A stretch of DNA of 64,000 nt from Lachnospiraceae bacterium (lineage in GTDB: Bacteria; Bacillota; Clostridia; Lachnospirales; Lachnospiraceae): NCBI GenBank assembly GCA_015057525.1, contig SVEE01000001.1, positions 1 to 64,000 on the forward strand, written 5' to 3'. Below the pieces are notes generated by a model that worked only from the letters and a program-made list of their open reading frames with translations, made no database searches and had not been told where the DNA came from. Numbering within the stretch: position 1 is the first letter of the stretch; every line of letters begins with the position of its first letter. The translations under genes and the position numbers were made by a program. Of the stretch, positions 44,003-53,518 are shown one piece after another.

Positions 44003-46129
44003 TTACAAGTGTAATACTCTTGATTTGATTTCTTTTGTCTTACCTACATTCCAGAAGTTCTCACCAAGATAACCACAAGTACGTCTTGTAACATTCATCT
44101 TTGAATGTTCTTTGTTACCACACTGTGGGCACTCCCACTCGTTGTTGTCATTAACGATGATTTCGCCATCGTAATCACAGATGTGGCAGTAATCTGACTT
44201 GGTGTTGAATTCTGCGTACTGGATATTGTCATAGATGAATCTTACAACTTCCTCTAAGGCATCAAGGTTGTGTCTCATATTAGGGATTTCTACATATGAG
44301 ATAGCACCACCTGAAGAAATGTTCTGGAATTGGCTCTCAAATCTAAATTTGCTAAATGCATCAATTTTTTCTCTTACATCAACATGGTATGAGTTAGTGT
44401 AATAGCCCTTGTCTGTAATGTCAGGAATTGTTCCAAAACGCTCCTGGTCAATACGTGCAAATCTATAGCAAAGAGATTCAGCTGGTGTTCCGTATAAACC
44501 GAAACCAAGGCCAGTTTCTGCCTTCCACTTATCGCAAGAAGAACGAAGCTTCTTCATAACCTTTAATGCAAATTCCTCACCATCTGGCTCTGTGTGGCTT
44601 ACACCCTTCATAAGCTTAGTCACCTCATAGAGACCGATGTAACCAAGTGATATAGTTGAATATCCATCGTGGAGGAGCTTGTCAATTTTTTCGCCTTTCT
44701 TAAGTCTTGCAATAGCTCCATACTGCCAATGAACTGGACTCACATCTGAAGTGATTCCATGAAGAGCATGATGACGACAGATAAGAGCATCATAGCAAAG
44801 CTGGAGTCTCTCATCTAAAAGCTTCCAGAACTTGTCCTCGTCACCCTTGGCAATAATACCAATCTGAGGGAGATTAAGGCTGACAACACCCTGGTTGAAA
44901 CGTCCTTCCCACTTGTAGTTGCCGTCTTCGTCCTTCCATGTTGAAAGGAAAGAACGGCATCCCATACAAGAGAATACATTGCCCTCATAGTTCTCGCGCA
45001 TCTTCTTGGCTGAGATGTAATCAGGATAAAGTCTCTTAGCGGAACATTTAACAGCAAGCTTAGTTATATAATCATACTTTCCGCCCTTTAAGCAGTTGTG
45101 TTCATCAAGAACATAGATAAGCTTAGGGAAAGCAGGTGTTACATAGACACCCTTCTCATTCTTGATTCCTTCAAGTCTTTGGCGAAGTATTTCTTCAATA
45201 ATAATAGCGTTCTCTTCGATATATTCATCCTTAGGGTCAAGGTTGAGGAAGAGAGTAACGAATGGAGATTGCCCATTAGTAGTCATGAGAGTATTAATCT
45301 GATACTGAATAGTCTGGACTCCTGAACGAAGCTCATCGTTGAGACGATCCTTAGCCATTTTATCAAGAATAGCTTCATCAATTGTTTCACCGTATTCTTC
45401 AACAAGCTTGCTCTTATATTTTTCGTAGCTTCTGCGGAGATATTTTCCTAAATGTCTCACGTCTACAGATTGTCCACCGTACTGGCTACTGGCAACAGAT
45501 GAAATAATCTGTGTCATAACTGTACAAGCAACCTGAAAGCTCTTTGGACTTTCAATAAGTTTTCCGTTCATAACAGTACCGTTATCAAGCATGTCACCTA
45601 TGTTGATAAGGCAGCAGTTAAATATTGGCTGAAGGAAATAGTCTGCATCATGGAAATGAAGAACTCCTTCGTCATGAGCCTTAGAAATCTTCTCTGGAAG
45701 AAGAACTCTCCTTGTGAGGTCCTTTGAAACCTCGCCAGCTATTAAGTCTCTTTGAGTTGATGCTACAGTTGCGTTCTTGTTAGAATTCTCTTCCATAACA
45801 TCTTTGTTTCTGTTCTGAATGAGGCTTAAGATTGAATCGTCAGTTGTGTTAGCCTTACGAACTAATTCTCTAGTATAACGGTAAATAATGTATGTTTTGG
45901 CAAGTACAAACTTGCGGTCATCCATGAGCTTTTGCTCAATGATATCCTGGATGTCCTCTACTAACATTCTTGAACGATTTTTAGCTTCAATCCCCTGTAC
46001 AATTTCTTCGATTTTTTCATCAGAAATTTTTTCGCATGGTTCAACCTCTGCGTTAGCTTTTTGAATAGCTGTGATGATTTTTGTGCGGTCATAGGTGACA
46101 GTATGACCATCTCTTTTAATAACTTTCAT
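44003..46129 (-). CDS. nrdD: Anaerobic (class III) ribonucleoside-triphosphate reductase
   Basis: 708 aa. N-terminal ATP-cone (residues about 1-90, KRDGHTVTYDRTKI) for allosteric control, then the ten-stranded barrel. A zinc site CHICDYDG ... CPQCGN and the glycyl-radical motif RTCGYLG (about residues 683-689) lie near the C-terminus. It makes dNTPs without oxygen. NrdR-like boxes lie upstream, consistent with dATP/ATP-dependent repression. Confidence 0.96.
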   Translation of the reverse strand: MKVIKRDGHTVTYDRTKIITAIQKANAEVEPCEKISDEKIEEIVQGIEAKNRSRMLVEDIQDIIEQKLMDDRKFVLAKTYIIYRYTRELVRKANTTDDSILSLIQNRNKDVMEENSNKNATVASTQRDLIAGEVSKDLTRRVLLPEKISKAHDEGVLHFHDADYFLQPIFNCCLINIGDMLDNGTVMNGKLIESPKSFQVACTVMTQIISSVASSQYGGQSVDVRHLGKYLRRSYEKYKSKLVEEYGETIDEAILDKMAKDRLNDELRSGVQTIQYQINTLMTTNGQSPFVTLFLNLDPKDEYIEENAIIIEEILRQRLEGIKNEKGVYVTPAFPKLIYVLDEHNCLKGGKYDYITKLAVKCSAKRLYPDYISAKKMRENYEGNVFSCMGCRSFLSTWKDEDGNYKWEGRFNQGVVSLNLPQIGIIAKGDEDKFWKLLDERLQLCYDALICRHHALHGITSDVSPVHWQYGAIARLKKGEKIDKLLHDGYSTISLGYIGLYEVTKLMKGVSHTEPDGEEFALKVMKKLRSSCDKWKAETGLGFGLYGTPAESLCYRFARIDQERFGTIPDITDKGYYTNSYHVDVREKIDAFSKFRFESQFQNISSGGAISYVEIPNMRHNLDALEEVVRFIYDNIQYAEFNTKSDYCHICDYDGEIIVNDNNEWECPQCGNKEHSKMNVTRRTCGYLGENFWNVGKTKEIKSRVLHL

Positions 46130-46148
46130 AACACCTCTCCTATAAAAT

Positions 46149-46169
46149 AAATCCCAAAATATGGGATTT
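46149..46169. promoter_or_regulatory. Inverted repeat in the nrdD leader
   Basis: AAATCCCA / TGGGATTT with a 5-base loop, 20-40 bases upstream of the nrdD start codon. It could be an mRNA hairpin near the ribosome binding site or an operator. Confidence 0.4.
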
Positions 46170-46222
46170 TATATTTTCTTTTAGTATGCTTTGTCATTAT
46201 AGCACCGAGCGATAAGTTTGTC

Positions 46223-46345
46223 TACTAAATATTGTGTAAAAAAATAAAAAAATCTCTAGATATTGTGATTTTATGTAAATCAAATAATTAAAAAAATGCG
46301 TAAAACCTTGGAAAATAAGGCTTTTTGTAAAACTATATATAGTGT
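46223..46345 (-). promoter_or_regulatory. Three NrdR-box-like sites upstream of nrdD
   Basis: Read on the minus strand: TACACAATATTTAGTA (46238-46223), TCACAATATCTAGAGA (46268-46253) and AACACTATATATAGTT (about 46345-46330). They fit the NrdR pattern ACACnATATnTnGTGT to varying degrees. The first two are exactly 30 bp apart, near the three-turn spacing known for paired NrdR boxes. The nrdR gene itself is not in the window. AT-rich sequence makes chance matches possible. Confidence 0.5.
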
Positions 46346-46466
46346 TTATAGGGGTAAATAACTTGTGGCTATAATGTGAAATATTTAAAACATCTTTATT
46401 TTTTCTATAAAATGTGATATAAAATTAAAGTTAGATATTATATTTATTATAGAAAGGATAAATGCA

Positions 46467-47564
46467 ATGAAGAAAAGTATCAAAAAGATAAGCTGTGCAT
46501 TAATGATGACATTGGGTCTTTCAATGCTTGCGGGATGTGGAGATAAATCAGTAAATCAGGATGACTATATAGATAAATATGCTGCATATTGTGATTTAGG
46601 AACATACAAAGGTGTTGAATATGAAGCAACAAAGACTGAAATAACATCGGATATGGTACAGAATAAGGTAAATGAGTTGCTTGCAACATATACAGTATCT
46701 GAGAATATTACAACAGGTACAGCACAAAACGGAGACACTGTTAATATTGATTTTGTTGGAAGCATAGACGGAGTTGAATTTGCTGGAGGTTCCACTGGAG
46801 GTGCAGGATATACTCTTACACTTGGTTCAGGAACTATGATAGCTGGTTTTGAGGAGCAGATTGTTGGTCACAATGTGGGAGACGTTTTCGATATTAATGT
46901 AACTTTCCCAGAGGATTACGGCAGTGCAGATCTTGCAGGACAGGATGCTGTATTTGAGATAACAATTAATGCTAAGGTTGTACAGACAGTTCCTGATTAT
47001 ACAGATGAGTTTGTTGCTAACAACACAGATTACAGCACAATTGCTGAATATGAGCAGTCTATTATCGATGAACTTACAACAGAGGCAACAGAGTATGACA
47101 GCTATTATAATAAGATAGAAATTATGACAGTTGTTGTATCTAACACAACAATCAATGAGTATCCTGAAAAAGAGATGAAAGAACTTATTGATGACACAAT
47201 TGCTGACACAACTGCTGAAGCTGAGGAATATGGATATGACCTTGCAACATATGTAACTGCTAAGTATGGTATGGCTTCAGAGGAATCATTTAGACAGTAC
47301 ATTTCAGGTATTGTTGAAGATTATATGAGAGAAAAAATAGTTGTTTGTGCTATCGCTAAGGCTGAAAATATAAGAGTTACTGATGCAGAGATTGAGGCAT
47401 ACAGAGAGCAGATGATTATTAACACAGGTTTAACAGGTGAGGGCGAATTTGATAAGACTTATTCAGAAGAGGATGTTTTATATTACACACTTTCTGATAA
47501 GGTAAGCGATTTCCTTCTTGAAAATAGTACATCTACTACATCTACAACTACAGATGCACAGTAA
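46467..47564 (+). CDS. FKBP-type PPIase lipoprotein resembling an exported trigger factor
   Basis: 365 aa with lipobox MLAGC (Cys near residue 25). Residues about 75-175 are an FKBP domain (GDTVNIDFVGSIDGVEFAGG, GFEEQIVGHNVGDVFDI, FPEDYG). After it the sequence continues as the helical arm of trigger factor (DEFVANNTDYSTIAEYEQSI ... ITDAEIEAYREQM-like). The ribosome-binding N-terminal domain of trigger factor is replaced by a lipoprotein signal. It probably folds exported proteins at the membrane surface. A Ser/Thr-rich tail ends the protein. Confidence 0.85.
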   Translation: MKKSIKKISCALMMTLGLSMLAGCGDKSVNQDDYIDKYAAYCDLGTYKGVEYEATKTEITSDMVQNKVNELLATYTVSENITTGTAQNGDTVNIDFVGSIDGVEFAGGSTGGAGYTLTLGSGTMIAGFEEQIVGHNVGDVFDINVTFPEDYGSADLAGQDAVFEITINAKVVQTVPDYTDEFVANNTDYSTIAEYEQSIIDELTTEATEYDSYYNKIEIMTVVVSNTTINEYPEKEMKELIDDTIADTTAEAEEYGYDLATYVTAKYGMASEESFRQYISGIVEDYMREKIVVCAIAKAENIRVTDAEIEAYREQMIINTGLTGEGEFDKTYSEEDVLYYTLSDKVSDFLLENSTSTTSTTTDAQ

Positions 47565-47607
47565 CAAAAAGGTAGATTAAACCTACAATATAAGGGAAAG
47601 TTGATGA

Positions 47608-47636
47608 TTGACAAGGCCATGCATAAATGATATGAT
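47608..47636 (+). promoter_or_regulatory. Promoter of tRNA-Leu
   Basis: TTGACA at 47608-47613 and TATGAT at 47631-47636 with a 17-base spacer, placing transcription start a few bases before the tRNA 5' end. Confidence 0.75.
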
Positions 47637-47650
47637 TCTGTTTGCAATTC

Positions 47651-47734
47651 GCAGTTGTGGCGGAATTGGCATACGCGCATGATTCAGGTTCATGTCCACT
47701 TACGTGGGTGTGGGTTCAAGTCCCATCAACTGCA
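47651..47734 (+). tRNA. tRNA-Leu (anticodon CAG)
   Basis: Acceptor stem GCAGTTG / CAACTGC with discriminator A. The anticodon arm has stem CATGA / TCATG and loop TTCAGGT, giving anticodon CAG. A long variable arm (CCAC / GTGG) marks a class II tRNA, and the T-arm GTGGG-TTCAAGT-CCCAT is normal. The 3' CCA is not encoded. It has its own promoter and a terminator at 47773. Confidence 0.95.
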
Positions 47735-47772
47735 TCAATAATAGATTACCGTTCTATATGGTATAATAAAAA

Positions 47773-47804
47773 GGCTTAAAACATTGTGTTTTGAGCCTTT
47801 TTTT
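47773..47804 (+). terminator. Terminator after tRNA-Leu
   Basis: Stem GGCTTAAAAC / GTTTTGAGCC (one G-T pair), loop ATTGT, followed by T7. Confidence 0.88.
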
Positions 47805-47842
47805 GTTATAATAAGCATATCTGTGTAAATAGGAGGAAACCC

Positions 47843-48859
47843 ATGAAAATTTTAGTTACCGGAGGCGCTGGATTCATAGGAAGTCATACTTGTATCGAGT
47901 TAATTGAAGCTGGTTATGATGTGGTAATATTAGATAATTTGATTAATTCCAGTAAAGAGGCAGTGAGACGCGTAGAGAAAATAACAGGTAAAACAATATC
48001 ATTCTATCCAATAGACCTTCTTGATATTGAAGGGGTTAAAGATGTTTTTGATAAAGAAAATATTGATGCAGTCATACATTTTGCTGGCTTGAAGGCAGTT
48101 GGGGAATCGGTTTCTAAGCCTTGGGAATATTATAATAATAATATTACAGGTACACTTAATCTTTGTTATGTAATGAGAGAAAAAAATGTGAAGAACATTA
48201 TATTCAGCTCTTCTGCAACAGTTTATGGTGACCCTAAAGAAATTCCTATAACAGAGGAATGTCCTAAGGGAGATATAACGAATCCATACGGACATACTAA
48301 GAGCATGCTTGAGCAGATTCTTTCAGACATATATAAGGCGGATAATAGTTGGAATGTAGTTCTTCTTAGATATTTCAATCCTATTGGTGCACACGAAAGT
48401 GGACTTATTGGTGAGGATCCTTGTGGCATTCCTAACAATCTTGTTCCTTACATTTCCAAGGTTGCAGTTGGCAAACTGGAAAAATTAGGTGTCTTTGGAG
48501 ATGATTATCCTACAGTTGATGGTACTGGAGTAAGAGATTATATTCATGTTGTTGATTTAGCAAGAGGACATGTAAAAGCATTAAAAAATCTAGAAGAAAA
48601 TAAAGGCTTGTCAATATATAATCTTGGAACAGGTAACGGATATAGTGTTCTTCAGGTTGTAGAAGCATATAAAAAAGCATCAGGGAGAGACATACCGTAT
48701 GAGATAAAGGATAGACGAGCAGGTGATATAGCAACTTGCTATGCTGATCCGGGCAAGGCAAAGAGAGAACTTGACTGGGTGGCAGAATACGATATAGACA
48801 GGATGTGTCAGGATTCTTGGAGATGGCAAAGTATGAATCCTAATGGATATAATGATTAA
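47843..48859 (+). CDS. galE: UDP-glucose 4-epimerase
   Basis: 338-aa short-chain dehydrogenase-fold enzyme that interconverts UDP-glucose and UDP-galactose. NAD-binding GGAGFIGSHT at the start, FSSSATVYG, and the catalytic YGHTK (Tyr-x3-Lys) are all present, as is LRYFNPIGAHESG typical of GalE. It follows the tRNA terminator with its own AGGAGG site. The hydrolase-methyltransferase gene begins 13 bases downstream. Confidence 0.95.
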   Translation: MKILVTGGAGFIGSHTCIELIEAGYDVVILDNLINSSKEAVRRVEKITGKTISFYPIDLLDIEGVKDVFDKENIDAVIHFAGLKAVGESVSKPWEYYNNNITGTLNLCYVMREKNVKNIIFSSSATVYGDPKEIPITEECPKGDITNPYGHTKSMLEQILSDIYKADNSWNVVLLRYFNPIGAHESGLIGEDPCGIPNNLVPYISKVAVGKLEKLGVFGDDYPTVDGTGVRDYIHVVDLARGHVKALKNLEENKGLSIYNLGTGNGYSVLQVVEAYKKASGRDIPYEIKDRRAGDIATCYADPGKAKRELDWVAEYDIDRMCQDSWRWQSMNPNGYND

Positions 48860-48872
48860 TATGGAGAGTTAG

Positions 48873-50591
48873 ATGAGCAAGAAGGTTTCTACAAAAACTT
48901 TAAAACTTAATAAGGAAGCTCTTAAAAAAGCTGTGCTCAAAGAAAGAAAAAAGTATTTTCACAAGTTGCCTTCGTTTATTCAAAAACAGTTTGAAGTGGA
49001 TGAATTACTTGAGGGTGGCAGAAGATGTTATCGTATGATTCCCAAGAAGGATTTTAGTGGAACATATATAGTATATCTTTATGGTAGCTGCATGTGTAAA
49101 AATATATTGGATGAGCAGTGGGAATTTATAACAAAGCTTAGTCTTAAGACTGGAGCTGGACTTTTTGTTCCTATGTATCCTTTGGCACCAGAAAATTGCT
49201 GTAGGGAAGTTTTTGATATGCTTCAGAAGGCATACGCGAACTTAACTATGGGTTGTGACGTTGAAAAGGTAGTTTTACTTGGCGATTCCTCAGGAGCAGG
49301 TCTTGCACTATCTCTTTCTATGGTTGCTTGGAAGGAAGGACTTAGAAAACCAGATCAACTTATACTTTTGTCACCAGCTCTAGATACGGAATTTTTTGAC
49401 ACAGAATTAGAACAACAGGTTTTAGATAGTGTGTATAATGAAAATAGATACTTTTACAGTGAAGGAGCTAAGGATTTTATTAATTCTTTCTGGGTTAAGG
49501 ATTATGCTGTTAAAACAGAATACACAAGTCCCTACTATGAGGACTATACAGACTTATGTGATGATGTAGTTGTTTTTTCGGGCATAGATGACATGTTTAA
49601 CTGCTATGCAAGAGCATTTTACCAAAAGGCAAAAAAACAAGGTTTGAATGTAAGATTATTTGAATTTGATGAAGAAAATCATAATTTTATGATTCATTCT
49701 GGTAGCAAGGAAAGCAAAAAGGCTTTTGAGTATCTTGTTGATGTAATTAATAAGACATATGAAGCATCTTTGCTTGATATATATCCATTAAAGCTTTTAT
49801 CTAGCTGGTCCAAGAAGTATCCGGAACTGGTAAGAGATGATTGGGCTTCTAATTTCGTGTACGGACACAAGTTTGATTTTTCTAGTATACGAACTAATTT
49901 TAGTGAGTATCGCAATCTTATTATGGCTACATCCCTTGTGGCTTGCGATAAGGCTGTGGAGAAGTACATTATGGAATATCCAAATGCAACTATTGTTAAT
50001 ATTGGTTGCCAGCTGGATAATATGTTTCAAAGATTAGATAATGGAAGAATACAGTGGTATAGTATAGATTCTCACAATACTATGTCTGTAAGAAGAGCGA
50101 TGTATGGTGAACGTTCTAGAGAGAAGATGGTTGGAAGAAGCTTGCTAGATTTGACATGGCTTGATGCGATTTCTTGTGACAGAAGCAAGGGTATAATGTT
50201 TGTGTGTCATGATGAACTATCTTATTATAGACCGAATGCTATTAAAGGCATGATGGAAGAAATATGGAAGAAATTTCCAGGGGCTGAATTTGTTTTTACA
50301 ATGGCAACATCGGGCGCTACTGCGTATATGAACATGTTTAACAGTAGTACAAGAACATTGAGGACTAGAAAGATGTCAGTTAATGATGCCCAAAAAGTTA
50401 TATCAGGATGGAGAACTGATTACAAAATAATGGCGGAAGAACCACTGATGAAATACATGACAAAGGATATGAAGAAGGATACGAAACTCAAATTAAAGAC
50501 AAAGATAGGCATTGCATATAACAAGTTGACGTACAATTATAAGGTTGTGCGTGTAAAACTTGGTAGTGAAGCTTATGAGGTTGCACTTTAG
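48873..50591 (+). CDS. Alpha/beta-hydrolase fused to an O-methyltransferase-like domain
   Basis: 572 aa. Residues about 50-300 are an HSL-type esterase: nucleophile GDSSGAG (about residue 137), SGIDDMF (Asp) and EENHNFMI (His). The usual HGGG oxyanion motif is replaced by YGSCM. Residues about 310-560 resemble the leucine carboxyl/polyketide O-methyltransferase family (VNIGCQLDNMFQRL as SAM site, then WYSIDSHNTMSVRR). A single chain that could both make and cut a methyl ester is unusual. No signal peptide. Substrate unknown. Confidence 0.8.
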   Translation: MSKKVSTKTLKLNKEALKKAVLKERKKYFHKLPSFIQKQFEVDELLEGGRRCYRMIPKKDFSGTYIVYLYGSCMCKNILDEQWEFITKLSLKTGAGLFVPMYPLAPENCCREVFDMLQKAYANLTMGCDVEKVVLLGDSSGAGLALSLSMVAWKEGLRKPDQLILLSPALDTEFFDTELEQQVLDSVYNENRYFYSEGAKDFINSFWVKDYAVKTEYTSPYYEDYTDLCDDVVVFSGIDDMFNCYARAFYQKAKKQGLNVRLFEFDEENHNFMIHSGSKESKKAFEYLVDVINKTYEASLLDIYPLKLLSSWSKKYPELVRDDWASNFVYGHKFDFSSIRTNFSEYRNLIMATSLVACDKAVEKYIMEYPNATIVNIGCQLDNMFQRLDNGRIQWYSIDSHNTMSVRRAMYGERSREKMVGRSLLDLTWLDAISCDRSKGIMFVCHDELSYYRPNAIKGMMEEIWKKFPGAEFVFTMATSGATAYMNMFNSSTRTLRTRKMSVNDAQKVISGWRTDYKIMAEEPLMKYMTKDMKKDTKLKLKTKIGIAYNKLTYNYKVVRVKLGSEAYEVAL

Positions 50592-50601
50592 AGTTGTGAA
50601 T

Positions 50602-50640
50602 AGCTGTCTGATATAAAGTATTGGACAGCTTTTCTTGTTT
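50602..50640 (+). terminator. Terminator after the hydrolase-methyltransferase gene
   Basis: Stem AGCTGTC / GACAGCT followed by TTTCTTGTTT. Confidence 0.7.
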
Positions 50641-50654
50641 AGGGGGATTAAAAA

Positions 50655-51422
50655 ATGTTAAGAGCAGTGAATCTTGTTAAGACTTTTGATAAGAATGAAA
50701 AGAAAAACAAAAAAATAACATTTAATGCGGTAGATGATATTTCAATTACAGTAGAACCGGGAGAAATAGTGGGTATTCTTGGTCCGAATGGTGCTGGTAA
50801 AACAACATTGCTAAGAATGTTAGGTAATCTTATGGAGCCAACTTCAGGGAAAGTTGTGTTTCAATCTGGAGAAGTGATTATTGAAGATACTATTGAAATA
50901 AAACGTAGAATAGGTTATTTGTCGGGGAACACTAAGTTATATGGAAGATTAAGTACGCGAGAGCTACTTAATATAATGGGAGAAATATACGGTTTATCAG
51001 AAGAAATAGTTGCAAATAGAATAGATGATATTTCCAAGGTGATTGGTTTGGAAGGCTTTATAGATAATCGGATTGAGAAATTGTCTACAGGACAAACTCA
51101 AAGAGCAGCTATATCAAGATGTCTAATACATAATCCTGATATATATATTTTTGATGAACCCACACTGGGCTTAGATATACTAAGTAGTAGTGCAATTATA
51201 GAGTTTATGAAGAAGGAAAAGGCTAAAGGTAAGGCTGTACTTTATTCCACTCACTACATGGAAGAAGCTGAGTATATATGTGACAGAATCATCATGATTA
51301 ATAAAGGGAAAATAATAAAACAGGGTACAATAGATGAGTTAAAACAAGATACAGATACCCATAATTTGCGAGAAGTTTTCAATGCACTTGTAAAAAAGGA
51401 GGGCATGGAAAATGAATTATAA
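50655..51422 (+). CDS. natA: ABC transporter ATP-binding protein (NatA-like)
   Basis: 255 aa with Walker A GPNGAGKTT, signature LSTGQTQRAA, Walker B IYIFDEP and STHYMEE. It belongs to the ABC-2 exporter group; together with the overlapping permease it resembles NatAB, a Na+ extrusion system. The specific substrate is inference. It overlaps the permease gene by 11 bases. Confidence 0.85.
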   Translation: MLRAVNLVKTFDKNEKKNKKITFNAVDDISITVEPGEIVGILGPNGAGKTTLLRMLGNLMEPTSGKVVFQSGEVIIEDTIEIKRRIGYLSGNTKLYGRLSTRELLNIMGEIYGLSEEIVANRIDDISKVIGLEGFIDNRIEKLSTGQTQRAAISRCLIHNPDIYIFDEPTLGLDILSSSAIIEFMKKEKAKGKAVLYSTHYMEEAEYICDRIIMINKGKIIKQGTIDELKQDTDTHNLREVFNALVKKEGMENEL

Positions 51423-53427
51423 AATAGTAAAGTGTCTATATAAAAAAGAAATTTTAGATGTACTTAGAGATAAGAAGACGGTATTAATGATGTTAGTTGT
51501 TCCTCTTATTGTATATCCTCTTTTGATTGTTGTAACAATGCAGATTATGGCCTCTGTGTCAACTGGTCTTTCTGAAAGTACATATACTCTTGCTTTTGGA
51601 TTTGATGACAAGTCAGGTGTATATGAAAATATTTTTGAAGAATATCATGACGAAGGATATTATTTTAATGTTGTACATGTTGATAATTTAAACGAAGCTC
51701 TCAAAAATCAAAGCATTGATGCATACATAATTAAAGATGATGAAGCCAAGAAAGAAAGCTTCAAAGTATATTATTTATCAGCTGTCACAAACTCTAATTA
51801 TGCGGCGTCTATGATAAGTAAGGTTCTTTCTGATTATTCAGAAAGCATCACTATTGACATAATTGAGGAAGCAGGTATGTCATCTGATGAGGTGTTGAAT
51901 CCTGTGGAGGCAGAGTTTGTTGATATGTCAAGCAGCGAAGAATCAGCAGGTAACATGCTTGGTAATCTTATATCCTTTATGCTTATTGTGAGTCTTTTAA
52001 TGGGTACTATGTATCCTGCTATAGATACAACAGCTGGTGAAAGAGAAAGAGGAACCTTGGAAACAATTCTTACGTTACCAGTTAGAAATCAAGAACTTAT
52101 AATGAGTAAATTTATGACAGTGGCAACTATAGGTGTTGTATCAGCCTTGCTTAATGTTATATCCATGGGTGGTATTGGTGCATATATGGTTAATATGATG
52201 CAATCCATGGGAACAGGAGAGTCAAATGTAAATATTATTAGTTTTTTACCTGCCATAATAATATGTGTTTTATGTATATTTGCCTTTGCTGTATTTATTA
52301 GTGCAATTACTATGTGTGTATGTGCTTTTGCTAAAACATATAAAGAGGCTAACAATTATATAACACCTCTTATGCTTGTGATTATGTTTGCATCTTTTGT
52401 TGGGTTTATTCCAAATGTAGAATTGAATAGTAACATGGCTTTAGTTCCAGTGGTAAACATATGTCTTTTGGTAAGGGATATACTTGTTTTTAAGTTTAAT
52501 ACAGGGATAATTGCAATTGTATTAATTAGCAATGTGGCTTACGGAATTATAGCAGTAATGCTTTTAGGTAAAATATACAATTCAGAAGCAATTTTATTTG
52601 GTGATAACAGTGCCTCAGTACAGATTTTTGAAAAACGTAGTAATATGAAACAGGGTGGAGTCCCAACTTTGGGAGATGCCTGGTTTGTTGTTGCTCTTGC
52701 TGCAGTGGGTATGATATATGCAGGAGGTATGATGCAACTAAAATTCGGATACTTTGGTATACTTGGAAGCCAACTAATATTCGTCTTTATTCCACTGTTT
52801 ATAGCTATATACACTAAGAAAAATCTTAAGGAAACTTTCAAACTAAGGCTATGCAAACCTAAGTATTTTGCATCTGCATTTGTAATGACAGTTGGTGCTA
52901 TTATGGTTGGTATGGTTTTATCTAGCATAATGAGTGCTATATTTAAAACAAGTGCGCAGGGGGCAGCTGAATCTATGGATGCTCTCATGACAGATAATAT
53001 ATTCAAAATGCTTTTTGTTGTGGCACTTGCACCAGGCATATGCGAAGAATTAATGTTCAGAGGATATCTTCTTTCTGCTACTGAAAATAAATTCAAATCA
53101 CAGCGAGCAATTTTAATTGTAGCAGTAGTGTTTGGTGTATTCCACATGAGCATTGTTAAGTTTTTGACAACTGCATTGCTGGGATATGTATTTGCTTATA
53201 TTGCACATAAATCAAAGAGCATAATTCCAGGAATGACAATGCATTTTATGAACAATGCCTTATCATGTCTTGTGATGGTTTATCCTAAACAAATGGGGGA
53301 AATTATACCTATTTTTGCCGCGGAAACATTAACCGTATTTGATTTTATGGTGTTGTCTGTTTTGGGTGTTATATTAATGTTTTTGGGAAGACAAATTATT
53401 CAAGAAAAGGAAGAAGTTACGCAATAA
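51412..53427 (+). CDS. natB: ABC-2 permease fused to a CPBP intramembrane protease (NatB-like)
   Basis: 671 aa. Residues 1 to about 400 form an ABC-2 permease of NatB type: first helix near 20-45, a large extracytoplasmic loop, then TTAGERERGTLETILTLP and several helices. Residues about 430-660 are a CPBP (CAAX protease-like) membrane domain with EELMFRG (near residue 545), FGVFHMS and HFMNN (near 611), so the EExxxR, HxxxS and HxxN motifs look intact. Such fusions are known in several phyla, but their function is unclear. It may process a peptide that the exporter also handles. Confidence 0.85.
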   Translation: MNYKIVKCLYKKEILDVLRDKKTVLMMLVVPLIVYPLLIVVTMQIMASVSTGLSESTYTLAFGFDDKSGVYENIFEEYHDEGYYFNVVHVDNLNEALKNQSIDAYIIKDDEAKKESFKVYYLSAVTNSNYAASMISKVLSDYSESITIDIIEEAGMSSDEVLNPVEAEFVDMSSSEESAGNMLGNLISFMLIVSLLMGTMYPAIDTTAGERERGTLETILTLPVRNQELIMSKFMTVATIGVVSALLNVISMGGIGAYMVNMMQSMGTGESNVNIISFLPAIIICVLCIFAFAVFISAITMCVCAFAKTYKEANNYITPLMLVIMFASFVGFIPNVELNSNMALVPVVNICLLVRDILVFKFNTGIIAIVLISNVAYGIIAVMLLGKIYNSEAILFGDNSASVQIFEKRSNMKQGGVPTLGDAWFVVALAAVGMIYAGGMMQLKFGYFGILGSQLIFVFIPLFIAIYTKKNLKETFKLRLCKPKYFASAFVMTVGAIMVGMVLSSIMSAIFKTSAQGAAESMDALMTDNIFKMLFVVALAPGICEELMFRGYLLSATENKFKSQRAILIVAVVFGVFHMSIVKFLTTALLGYVFAYIAHKSKSIIPGMTMHFMNNALSCLVMVYPKQMGEIIPIFAAETLTVFDFMVLSVLGVILMFLGRQIIQEKEEVTQ

Positions 53428-53518
53428 ATTAAAATGTAATTACCTTGTTAAGACAGCATAAATGTGTTATTATATTTTGATAAGAATTAATGTTATTACA
53501 TGATGGATAAGGGGTAAA

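Noticed and set aside
52539-53153. 204-aa minus-strand frame inside natB
   Set aside because: Antisense shadow of the conserved permease/CPBP region with no initiation signal.
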